Notes under the pieces: generated by a model
Told to the model about the DNA's origin: nothing
What the model saw: only the letters and a program-made list of their open reading frames with translations
Database searches by the model: none
Assembly (NCBI RefSeq): GCF_042242105.1
Contig: NC_092029.1
Location: 10,595,885-10,659,884 of the forward strand
Length of the DNA: 64,000 nt
Reading direction: 5' to 3'
Source: Pempheris klunzingeri
Taxonomy: Eukaryota; Chordata; Actinopteri; Acropomatiformes; Pempheridae
Shown: in pieces, positions 24,919 through 39,543 of the stretch
How positions within the stretch are numbered: the first letter of the stretch is position 1
How the letters are laid out: every line of letters starts with the position of its first letter
Translations under genes and position numbers: made by a program

Positions 24919-27900
24919 TGTTCTGACCAACACATTACTCTCATTTAAAGATAGCTCAGCCGCATACAAAGACCTCCACGTCACAAGAAACGCACAAGTC
25001 GCACAAAATCACCTAAGCAACCACTGTTTAACTGTTAAGTACGACTTCAGGGGGACAGTGAGGTTGTGGTCCAACACTCCACATGAAGCTTAAATACATG
25101 ATAATAACTGTAGAATGTAACTTCACTTCTTTGCAATTATATGTTTATATGTTGAACCTCGGCTAAATCAACAAAACAAAAAGATTGATTACCATCTTTG
25201 AGCAGTAATTCTTTGTATGTATGTCAGTTCAGCAGAGACAAGTCACATTCATACAAGTAGGTGTCTTAAAAATTGCCGTACTCGGTTTTAAAATGTTGAC
25301 TCTCAGATGTGGGGGTCATTATACCCATGTGCTCTTCAGATGGACATTTGATGCAATGGATAAACACTCGCTGCATCCTTGTCACAGTTGTGTTACCATG
25401 AAACAAAACAGCTTCTGGCTGAGTGACCTTCTCCCCTGCTCGTTACTTTTTCCACAGCGGGGCCAAGCGGAGCATACTCAGATTAGTTCAAGATGTTTTT
25501 AATGTTAACACAGGATTACATGAATTCCTTGGTTTGCTGCGAGGCAACCATGTGGTAAAGCCGGCAGGTCGATCTGATAGGCACATGTTTGGAGGGGTTT
25601 CAGTTCAGCTATATTCCTGCTTCCCAGTCATCTATGTCCCTTACTTGTTTGCTTGTTAACCTGTCCTGCTGCTATCAGGCACACTGACCATCAAAAATTT
25701 TAAATGTTGATCAAACCTTTGAGCTTTTAGTAAAACAGACGCACATGATTTCAGTGTTCAGCAGCACACACTGTACAAACCTCACACCAGACACTATTTG
25801 TTTTATAACATATATACACAGTAAATTGTTACATGGCAATATGTTGGGAGTAATGTTCAAAACGCAAAATATGGCAGCAGGTTTTTATGTTGAGCTCCAA
25901 TGTGGAGGAGATTTTCATTGTGCTATGCTATATATAAAACACTTGTATCTATTTAAAGAAACGATTTTAAACATTAAACATCTCAAGAGTTTTATGTACT
26001 GAAACTTGTCTCGCACATTCACTTACAAACTTTGTACATACTTGGTCTTTTACTATTAGTCCAACAGTGATTTACTAGATTTGAAATAACGGATTAATTT
26101 TCCATTAATCAGCAACAATTATAATTATCAGTTAACCCTTTTTAAATTATGTTTCAGGCTGAATTTTCTGGTTCTAGTCCCTCAAATGTGAAGTTTTCCT
26201 GTTTTTAATTTGTCTCATATGGACCTAAATTGAATCTCTTTGAGTTTTTAATCATCGTTTGCACAAGACAAGACATTTGTCTATCAGGCTTTGGGAACTT
26301 GTGAAGGGGATTTTTTAACTATTTTCTTAAAGTTGTGTACACCAAACGATTGATGGTCCATTCCAACCCTTGTGGTTTATTTAACGCATAAGCTGCTGCT
26401 GACTTCACATTTCACCTCTAAGAACGGACTCAGAAATATGACAGCAGCTAAATAAAAGCACACGGCTGAGACAGGCAGCGTCTTCATGTTCGATCTTTGG
26501 CTGGAGCATTTTATCTCGTGCCAAATCTATTTTGCTACCGAATTCTCTGCCGCAGATGAATTCTGTGCCAAACACTGATCTTCAAAGCCTCATTACCCGG
26601 CTCTTGAGAAGCTCCAGATAATGGGATCATCTCTGACAGAGTCTTAAGGGTTGATCAGCCCTTTCTCCCTCTTCACAAACACAGGCTCAAGTGTGTGCAG
26701 CTGTGTATGATACCTCTTCAGTATTTCTGTTTACTTTAATAATCACAGGGGACAATGGGTCCTAATGTACGTCTTTGTTTCTCTGCCAGCACCTACACAA
26801 ATGTCTGAACAACACTGTTCGGAGGAAAAAAACACAGAATTCATTATAAGACAAAAAACCCAAACATTAGATTACCATGAGAATACTGGGGGTCCTAATG
26901 GGCCTGAATACAGCAAACAATGATACAAGAGTTCCTTTAATTTAATTATTTACTTTTATTACCGCTCAAGATTCCATTAGCGCTTTCGAGATCATGTTAA
27001 TTGGCAGCGTGTGCCAGTGGGTGCATAGATATCTGAAGGGTTTGCTGGCAGGTTTTTGTTTCGTCTTCAAAATTTGGCCAAATCTGTGAATTTCCAATCG
27101 GGTTGCTCAATAAGACGTGGGTTTAAAGTCTTTGTGTCCATTCAGATGAAAGATGGCCCATTAGAAATTGGCAGCTAGCTGTTTGTTTTCATTAAGCCAC
27201 ATCAGAGGGATAATTTACCTAAATTATTCTGTTATTTTTTTTCTGTCTTTTAAACAGATAATTATATAAACGTCATTAGGTAAATAACTGTATTTTAGTC
27301 CAGTTGGAAAAAGTGTGGTTTGCATTTATGGTGATAATATTATACCTTAATATTATGTTTCATGTTTTTGGCTTTTTAACACTATTCAAATTAATATATA
27401 AGCCCTATAAAGTTTTACATGTATTAGATGATTGTGTCTTTTCTATGCATTGGTATCCCCCATGAATCCAGTCGGGGATGAATCAGCTGTTTTAGTTACG
27501 TGTCAAAAAACTTTATTTCTGTCTTGACTTCTCTCTAAACAGATATTGGCAAAAAGCATGAAAATGGCGTCATCGGTTCCTGTTAGATAATGTGCAACCA
27601 GCAAAGTACCACTTCCCCCGGTCACGGCTCACATTTTACACGTTACTTAAGGTTATGTAGTCTATCATATTACTCAGTGTGACTGAAGTTCACTGAATGC
27701 TCACCACAAGGGGCTCCTCCAAATAAGGTGGGTTTATAGGCCAAGGAAGTAAAATTTCTGAATAATCTACAGTAATAAAATAACTGTTGTAGTTGAAGTA
27801 CTGAAACACTGGCACAGAGCTGAATATGCAGTTTTATCTGTTTTAACCACCTCAGATTCTGAAATAGCATCGACTCGTGCTGTTTTCCACCTGTGTGCTG

Positions 27901-29036
27901 CATCCTCCGAGTCAGAATTGCTGTATGCTGATACACAAATCAAGACAAGAGGCACAGATTCAGTTTTCTAGTTTATTTTTATGGATAATAATGGTGACAA
28001 TTGTCTGAATGAATCTTGACAGGCTGCAGAATATCTTGGGACCTCTTTGACTGGCAGCTGCCATCCCTTCCAGACGAATTTCAAATGATGAGGGATTGAA
28101 TGGCTGTGAACACAAGGTGCTGCCTGGAGGATCCAGGAGACCACATGTACTGGTGATGTGAAGCTCCTCAGAGGTAAAAACAGTGACAAATAAACACATA
28201 TAACTCAAATGGGATGTTAGTTCAGAAGTGTTCTGCGTCCTGATCACCTACGATGTCACAGTGTCAAGTCGTTTTACTCACGACCCAGTGAGGTGCGTCA
28301 TGTCATGAATCTTCTCTGTCACTGGAGCCACCAGACAGACTGATAGCATGGTTTGATATCACACCTTGAGACAATTCATCAGCACAGCCTTAATAATCCT
28401 ACCCTGCAGGGCCAGTATAAGTAATGCTGCTCATGCATATTCACAAGTGTGCCGTTTCCTTTACAGGCCATCTCATTCAAAGCTAACCAGTGTGGCCAAA
28501 CAACTAGCTTGCATCTGGCCCTATTCTTTCTCTCCTCTCGGTCCTTTGATATGGGTGCCAGCTCTCTTTTTCTTCCTCCTCTTGTTCTGTTTTCATACCA
28601 GAAGATTATTTTTGGATGGAGAGAATGAGGCGGAGGACCCTGTGGCCCAGCCGCGGACACAGCTGGCAGCGCCGAGGTGGGTGCAGCTGGTTGGTGTCAG
28701 AGGTTCAAGTGGTCACACTGGACAGAATTGGGTTGAGCGAAGAACTACAGTGGAAGGAGAGCGGAGGGGGAGTCACTGGGGTCATAGGAAGCTGTTATTA
28801 GGGTGCACAATAGCACCGGGTTTGTGATGTCAGATCCTCCTCGTGTGCATCTCCATGTTTTTCAAAACTGAAATGGTGCTTTAGTGAGATCAGTCTGGAA
28901 AAACGGGTTACATACTGAATTTGTAAAGTCGCACTGCTAGCATACAAAGAACAAAAACCAATAGCAGAATAAATTATCTTTTATTTAAAGATGTCTCCTC
29001 TGGTACCTCTAATCCTCATCCTAGTGGTCTGTGTGT
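24919..29036. other. Convergent intergenic region between dlst and lrrc74a
   Basis: This includes the dlst 3' UTR; candidate poly(A) signals are ATTAAA near 25973 and AATAAA at 26451. The rest has no gene I recognise. The part at about 26500-27200 is less AT-rich, with repeated homeodomain-type TAAT cores, and could hold conserved non-coding elements, though this cannot be tested here. An ORF of 153 codons at 28366-28827 shows no splice sites or known domain. Confidence 0.45.
28980..28985 (-). terminator. lrrc74a poly(A) signal
   Basis: TTTATT on + reads AATAAA on the minus strand, about 52 bases after the lrrc74a stop codon. This implies a very short 3' UTR. Confidence 0.5.
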
Positions 29037-32444
<3,408 letters not shown>

Positions 32445-32483
32445 CGGACCACAAAACCCAGAGAGCCTCACCTGGATCTGCAC

Positions 32484-35140
32484 TACACACCTGAGGAGGA
32501 GGGAGGTGAGGCTGACTCTTACTCAGAGTTCTCTGTAGCAGTGGGAGCCAAAATACTACACACCAATGTCAAACCTGAGTACTGCACTTAAATCCAAATA
32601 TGAATAACTGGCACTTTACCTTATGCTTCCCCTCCATTATTTTACCTTTTACTCCACTTCATTTATTTTATAACTTGTTTACTTGTTACTTTGCAGAATT
32701 AGTTTAATAAAACACATAAATTACGATGCAGTAAAAGAGATAATGTAAAATCTGAATCACCCTCAGGAGAGAATGAAGGAAGCAAAGGGTGGATAAACTT
32801 AGCTGCACATTTAACCACCAGCTTCAACATGAAGGTGATGTAAGCTACACCTTAATACCTTAATGATAATAACACAATTTAAACTAAGGCGGTCCATTCT
32901 GTGTAATGACTACTTTTGGTACTTTTAAAGTCTATTTTGATGCCAAAATTACTTCATTAATGCTCCAGTTGTTTTTGCTAACGTTAGCATACATGCTAAA
33001 ATATTTTATGCTAAATATAACCATTAAACTGGACCAAAATAAAATTAATTATTCCGTATTAAAATAAAACAGTCACTGTTTCTGTTTAACAACCTGTAAA
33101 ATGTCCTGTATCGTTCAGAGAAGAGAAAAAACAGCCTACCTGAGCAAGTTTAGTCACTTTCTGATGAAAAACGATGAAGGTTTTAACTGCAGGAAAACCA
33201 ACGGTTCATGAAGTTCAATCCGGTTGGTGATTAAAAAAAAAAAAAAAGAAAAAGAAAAATGATGATAAAAGATAAAAGCTGATTATAAAAATAAGAGAGA
33301 GAAAAATGTATGGCAAATCTATCCATGTCCGTCTGTCTTTACACGTCGCCAGTATTATTTAGTTATAAAATAATCGTGTCAAGTAGAAATGATTTATCCT
33401 GCAGTTCATGAAAGAGTCCACTAGGTGGCGCTGCTGACCGCAGTCTGAGTGCAGGCTCATGAACAGGCTACTGAACAACAGAGCAGCTCAGAAAACTCTA
33501 CAACTAACTTCCGTTTTTAGTCAGTCAGAGGTAATAATGCAGCTCCACTGTCTGTAGCATCACTGTGTTATTATTCAGTCAGTGTGAGGAGCATTCATGC
33601 AGAAGTGTTGCTACAATTCAGTGTTTTTGCTCATCTTAACCTCAGAGCGCTCATTTGTTTGGCTCTTTATGAGGTAGGAAGAGGTTTAATGCACTGACCA
33701 TGTTGTTATTTATTTACATGACTCATATCTATAGTGAGTTTTTCCTGCTGTCCAAAATGTAGTGATGAGGTTCTGTTGTTCCTCCTTCAGCATCAATTCA
33801 ACTAGTCTTGTAATTATATAATAATTATAATTGTTATATAACAAACAATGCTACAACTTGTTCTTTAAAGTACTTAAGAAGGTGAAATAAAACTCAATCA
33901 CTATTCACTTATAACAATTAGTGCAAGGCCTTTCTTTAAAATGGTAAAGTTTGTTAAAACACAGTCAGCAGCTTTCTGCTCAGTCTGCATATTGGAGATA
34001 TTTCTCCCGCTGAGCCCTAAACAAAGGGAGCTGCAATAATCAAGCATGAATGACCTTTTCAGAGCTTTGCAAATGAAAGTAAAGCCCTGACTTTGGCAAT
34101 GTGCCTCAGCGGAAGAAAACATGATTGCACAACTTCTGTCACTTGATAAGTTCTGGTGTCACAACTGGGAGCACTAAAGATAATGTGAGATTTTGCAGAT
34201 CTGATGGAGTTTAAAAAAAGCAGACTTTCTTTCCTGTAGTTAGAAAATAAAATTTAATCTATTCAGGGTACCAGAGTCATACATAGCAGATACAGGTCCA
34301 GAACAGACATTGAAATACTGCTCAGCTGAAAAGATTTCTGCTTGTTTTCACAGCTGTTTGACAGCGCAACATGACGGGACACAGACCAGAAAGACTGAAA
34401 AGACAAAAATCACATCAAGTGATTAACAAGCATTTCATATATGTTTACGTATACAAAGCAGTATAAAACAAGTACAATAATGGACAGACAACAAGTCCAA
34501 AAAAAACAAGGGTGTAAACATTTTGTGTATATGTGCTTTTCATGACGCCAGCGTCACCACAAATCGGATCAACCGGTAACTGCCATCGTCGAGGCAGAGT
34601 ATAGAAATTAACATTACAAAAAAACAACTCTACTCCGTCTGGTGTACTTGTATTGAGTATTGTGTACTAAAAACTCTACACCGGTATATTTTGGCTAGCA
34701 TACAAAAGGAAAACTGCAGACCTCTAAGCCTCTGTGAGCCTCTGCATTGAAACAATGCCACACAATCTATGCAGGGCTTTTGTAACAGAGCACCATATTG
34801 ATATTAGTGTGTTTCCTCGGCGTTGTTTCCAGTCGTACTCTACTGTTTCCATTGGTCCCTTTATGTAGAGATGGTTGAAGTAACAACTAGGCACAGTGGG
34901 TGTCAACGACAACACTTAATGCGGAGATGAAACTGGGCATTTCCAGTCTTCGGATGGACAGAGCCAGCTCATGTAGCAGTACTAAAGAAGCCCTACGACC
35001 TCGGGTCTCTGGGCAGAGTCTGCAAAAGTCTTCAGCTCGGAGCTCAAGTGCTTGTTGAGAAATGTATTGCCAGTTAGGTTTTTAATTTAAATGGCTGCCA
35101 GTTTGGGCTTCGGGGACTCGGACTCCCTGGTCTTCTGGTT
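32484..35140. other. lrrc74a 5' region and jdp2 3' region
   Basis: The left part holds the lrrc74a upstream exon (about 33140-33240) and its promoter. A CTCF-like motif lies at 33418. The segment at about 33895-34140 resembles a dispersed fish repeat fragment (low certainty). The right part is probably jdp2 3' UTR; ATTAAA on the minus strand (34253-34258) is one possible poly(A) signal. No coding sequence was recognised. Confidence 0.4.
33418..33434 (+). promoter_or_regulatory. CTCF-like motif, forward orientation
   Basis: CCACTAGGTGGCGCTGC is close to the vertebrate CTCF core consensus (CCASYAGRKGGCRS). It lies just upstream of the inferred lrrc74a 5' exon, between lrrc74a and jdp2. Confidence 0.55.
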
Positions 35141-36420
35141 TCACTTGTCCTCGGTGGAGAGCTGCTCCAGCAGGGGGTTGACCTCGCCCTCGGGTGTTTT
35201 GACGCTGTCGGTCCTCACGATGCAGGTGGGCCGGTGGAGATTGAGCATCACCATTAGCTGCTGTCTCTCCAGGCGGAGCTCCTCGATCTGGGCCTTCAGA
35301 TCGGAGTTCACCATCTCCAGACGCTCCGATTCCTGGACAGAGATGTTGAATTAGAAACTACTGGACAAATACATTGTTCTGTGTACTTCAGAGCTGGTAA
35401 GCTTTTGCCAAATCACTTTAGAAAAATGATCTGAGATCCATGATTTTAACTTGTGCAGGTGCAGTTTAAACCAGACTTGTATTAGCCTGATCACAGGAGC
35501 TCTGAGATTGATGCTAGAGTCATCCACTGTTCAGGTTAACTGAAGTCAGGCTACCCCCCCCCCTCTCCCCGGTGCTGTGTCATGAACTCACCCTTTGGAG
35601 GAAGTCAGTCCGTTCCTTCTTCTTGTTTCGGCATCGCGCTGCTGCTACTTTGTTTTTCTCTCGTCTCCGTTTCCTCCTTTCCTCATCTTCATCCATCTCC
35701 ACACAGAAACACAATGTCACCGTTAATAATGGAAACAAGCATTATTTGACCATTTTATTAACTTTAACTATTAACTAAATAACAGTCATCACCTAGATGA
35801 AAAAAATAAATGATATGCCACCTCTACAGTAATTCTTGTTCAGTTTCTCATGCCCTCATACTGTATATATGCGTGTACTTCTCACTGTAAGCACAGCTCA
35901 GTCCAACTACTGACAATAATAATACGTTTTATAGTTTAACAGCTCTTTTTCATGTTCTTTCCATCACTTCAGACTATGAACATAAATGTGAATGACCTGC
36001 ACGTGATACTGAAATTGAAATTAAATTTAGTTCATTACTTACAAATGTCAGCTGGAAAGTGATGTAATTTTCTAATACAAAGCTAAAACCTGCCGTGACA
36101 GAAGGCTTCCAATCATCCTGAACCTAAAACCTCCTTGTTCCTACCCTCTGACTATATTTCCATCTTTCACACACTATATCTCTGCACTATTTCCCCCGTC
36201 TCTCCTCTCCTCTCCTCCTCCTCACCTCGGTCTTGATGGCCAGTGGCCTCTTCCCCAGCCTCCCCAGGAAATGCAGTGGAGACAGCATGGAGCCCAGCTG
36301 CCGGAAGTCGGCCAGCTTGAGCTGGTCAGTGAGTGTGGTGGCCGAGATGCCCGCCAGCGGGCCCAGGCAGGGCAGGGATCCTGCTGCCAGCGAAGGGTCA
36401 GGTATCTGTCCCGGCATCAT
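35141..36420 (-). CDS. jdp2: Jun dimerization protein 2
   Basis: Three coding exons, 36420-36226, 35696-35592 and 35332-35141, join in phase 0 to exactly 163 residues, the length of human JDP2. The N-terminus is [16 protein letters not shown], then [15 protein letters not shown]. The basic region is [20 protein letters not shown], followed by a leucine zipper ([20 protein letters not shown]) and the family C-terminus [18 protein letters not shown]. By family it is a nuclear bZIP that dimerises with Jun and ATF proteins on AP-1/CRE sites and mostly represses. The exon holding the start codon begins at 36443 with an acceptor. A 5' untranslated exon with a good donor (44903/44902) lies about 8.5 kb upstream. 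A possible alternative first exon lies at 38485-38497. It has the same strand as the neighbouring divergent fos gene, with which it shares bZIP ancestry. Confidence 0.96.
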
Positions 36421-38484
36421 GTCCGACCCGGCCACCACCGCCGCTGTGGGGACACAGAGAGGGAACAATTGGGTTAAAACGGAGCAAAGCAAAGTGTGCA
36501 CACACACACCTTTTAAATAAATACTCGTATTTTACTCCTTAAATTCACATTAAAAGCAAATGTATGCCTAAAACAACACCTTGTAATCACTGTTTGGTGT
36601 TCATGCTGAAAAGCTTATACACTTGAATGTTATTGTGTGAGCAAAATGTGCTGAACTTAATGGCATCGTTCTGTACAGATCGTACTTTTCATTCTTCTCT
36701 AGTGCTAACAGGAGCCACACATTTACACCCGTCTTTCATTATCATAGTGCAGCCATCAGACGGCATCTTTTATGTTTATTGTGATCTTATAGCCTTGGCA
36801 TTCTACCCCCTAAAAAGATTAATTTAACGTAGTCTGTTCTTGCCATCAAACATCTTTCTAAATACAGGTTGCTGTTTCCAAGAATGCATTCAAACGTTGA
36901 CAGCTTTGACAGCTGTGTTATCTTCTTAGTCAGCAGCCAAAGAAAAAAAAAACAAACTTCACGCTGTCAGCAGCTACACACTCATCTCTGTAGTTTCACA
37001 TGCAAAGGGAAGCCATGACACCCTTCGCCATGATCACATAAACCCAGGGCTGTCTTCCTCACTCGCCTGTGTGATCATTTGCAGAGTGTTTTTTCATTTT
37101 GAGTGTTCGTTTGGTTGTTAAAGGCGATTCAAAGTGTATCAAAAGCCATCACGTCAAAACAGAGCTGGTAACACTCATGCGTTCCACTGCCACCCTCTTT
37201 CAATGATTTGAGGTAGTTTGGAGGGGTTGACCACAGCACTTTTTCATGTAATCAGGGAGGAATGAGGGGCAGGGAGGAGAAAAGGGAGAACTTGTGCAGG
37301 CCTAAAGGAAGTGGCTGAAGAATTAAGACGTCTCTCTAATTACTGTAAGACCAAGAGTTGGAAAACTTCTGATGGCCAAATAAAAAACAAATGTTGCAGA
37401 TGGGAACAGTGTAACATGAGCCGCCTGTACCCTGCCCATCCCTGTAATCTTTGAGGAGAGGCAGGGAGTGAATTTTAGAAAAGTCTGACAAGAAATTGTT
37501 TCTATTATTGTACATTATATAAATAGAAAATAAATACTGAAATAAAAAAAATGTCCAGGGGGTGAAAAATGGCTAATAGAGGCAAAGACTCAGCTGCCAA
37601 TTCAAATTTTCTGCTGATGAAATTTTACACCAAACAGCAACAGAATCTCTATGTGGATCATGTTTGTTTTTGACGAAAACCCCCGGACGACTGATCCAAC
37701 TGAACAACTGACACCTCAATAACTTTGGCACGCTGAGAAAATGTCAGCTAGGGTTACCCGCCAAACCCAACGCTACGAGTTGAGTTCTAAAAAGATTGAT
37801 GATATCAGCGTGACTTCTACATTAGCAGCTTAATTCACATTTGCCTCCTGAGTGTTCGGCCGAAGCCAAACCTCTGCAGGTTGGGCACAAGTTGAACAAA
37901 GCCCCTCTCATATGGAACCAACAAAGAAGCGTATTGTAAGGTGCTGCACAAACAGCTGACTTTGCTGGTGGGTGACGAGCTGACAGGCAGACTGTATTGT
38001 AAGTTAAACCAAGTTTTTCTTTCTTCGCTACTTTTTTTTTTGCGGGGCTGAAAGACGTGCTGTATTACAAAAGCCTTAGAGGAGGTGATAAAAAAACAAG
38101 GTTATGTAACTCTATTCTAATGTACTCCACCCTGCTTTTGGGCTGGTCTCAAAGTGTTTTTACAGTTGGACTGAAGTTTACAATCGAGCACTGTGGAAAC
38201 CGAATCAGCTTTTAGCAAGAGCAAATCAATTCTGAAGTGTTGCTCGTCTGCTAAATGATTTAGACTGAGAGATAACTCTGTCACGTAGCGCCTCAGTAAA
38301 CAATGACAGTGAGTAGCAGGTATGATGTGAAACAAATTCAGCTTAAAGTTGTACAGAGATTACTGCATATAGCATCTAAAACGCCTGCATTACCTAAAAC
38401 GTGAGGTATTGCAGTACTAGTACTAGTAGTAGTATCGAGTCCTTCAGCTTGTCTCCACACTACGTTTGGCCTGTTCCTTACCAC

Positions 38485-38497
38485 CTTCAGTCTTCAT
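38485..38497 (-). other. jdp2: Candidate alternative first coding exon of jdp2
   Basis: On the minus strand ATGAAGACTGAAG is followed by a splice donor GTGGTAAG. Spliced to the acceptor at 36443 it gives MKTEAAVVAGSD in frame with MMPGQIPD, adding 12 residues (175 total). The upstream in-frame codons of the exon at 36443 are open to the acceptor, as needed. This is inferred from phase alone. Confidence 0.35.
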
Positions 38498-38827
38498 GAT
38501 TTATTCACTCCAAGGACAAGTTGGTGTGTGGAGCCAGTGTCCAATGAGCCATTTTATTATTTAAATCCTGACTGCCCCCTCCCTCTCCTCCCTCCCTCTC
38601 ACCCACCGTATGTATACTCCCATTTACACTGCACTTGGCAGTAGCCTGTTGTTTTTGCTGGAAAGGAAAAGAACAAGACAGCCCTGGTGAAAAATCTCTC
38701 AGACAAAATTCCCTCTCTCTCTCAAACTCCCGGGAGAAGAGGAGGAATGGAAGGTGCCGAGGCCTTCACTCTCTGCAGAGACTTTGTCTAAGAACAAGGC
38801 AAACCATATGGCAGCTAATCCAGGGGT

Positions 38828-38850
38828 GAGAGAGAGAGAGAGAGAGAGAG
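38828..38850. repeat. (GA)n microsatellite
   Basis: About 11 GA units lie in the first intron of jdp2. Confidence 0.85.
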
Positions 38851-39517
38851 TCATTCAAACAATAGTCTAAACTGGTGACTGAACCACAGCTTTTACTACT
38901 AAAGTCTTTGACAGAGCAGTGAACTCCGTAACATTACAAGGACATTGAAAACATGTGCTATTATCTATAAACCATGAAATTCTCATCTGCTCTGAAGTGT
39001 TTCTCTGCTTCTGCACATCTGTATGTTTTACTGAATCCATTCAGAAATCAGGGGAAACACGAGCAGAAAGCCCCCGACACGTGACTAAAGAGTATGCCAT
39101 GTTTTTTGTTTTTTTTCTTACACTGCTCATTGCCAACCAGTAACTTTGCTGGAATTCAAAAGATGCAATCCAAACTAACCCCTGGGCTGAGGGAGCAGCC
39201 ACAGGAACTGAAGCGCCTATTAGGAATGACTGAGCAAATCGCTTTCAGAGCCAAAATGGAGTCCAATATCCACGTTGGCCAGACAGTCAGGACCGGGGTA
39301 CAGACTCAGATTAGGCTCCATCCTGGACAAACAGTTTTTCAATAGAAATCGACACTGAAAAAATAATTCAATTCAGGAATAATCATATTTTATGTCTGTT
39401 AGGCTGGCTCATATTCGGTACATTGTAATGAAACCCTGCTCAGTCAGACATATTGCAAGGAAAGCCCCCATTCCTCGCAATGACTTGTTGAAGCATGCAG
39501 CTGAAGCCAGACCTCGC

Positions 39518-39543
39518 CACACACACACACACACACACACACA
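39518..39543. repeat. (AC)n microsatellite
   Basis: About 13 CA/AC units lie in the first intron of jdp2. Confidence 0.9.

Noticed and set aside
28366-28827. 153-codon plus-strand frame with a hydrophobic segment
   Set aside because: No recognisable homology, no promoter or splice signals; an overlapping frame on the other strand is also open. Probably chance.
33895-34140. Possible LINE or other dispersed repeat fragment
   Set aside because: The wording seems familiar from fish genomes, but I could not identify the family or boundaries. It is mentioned only within the intergenic entry.
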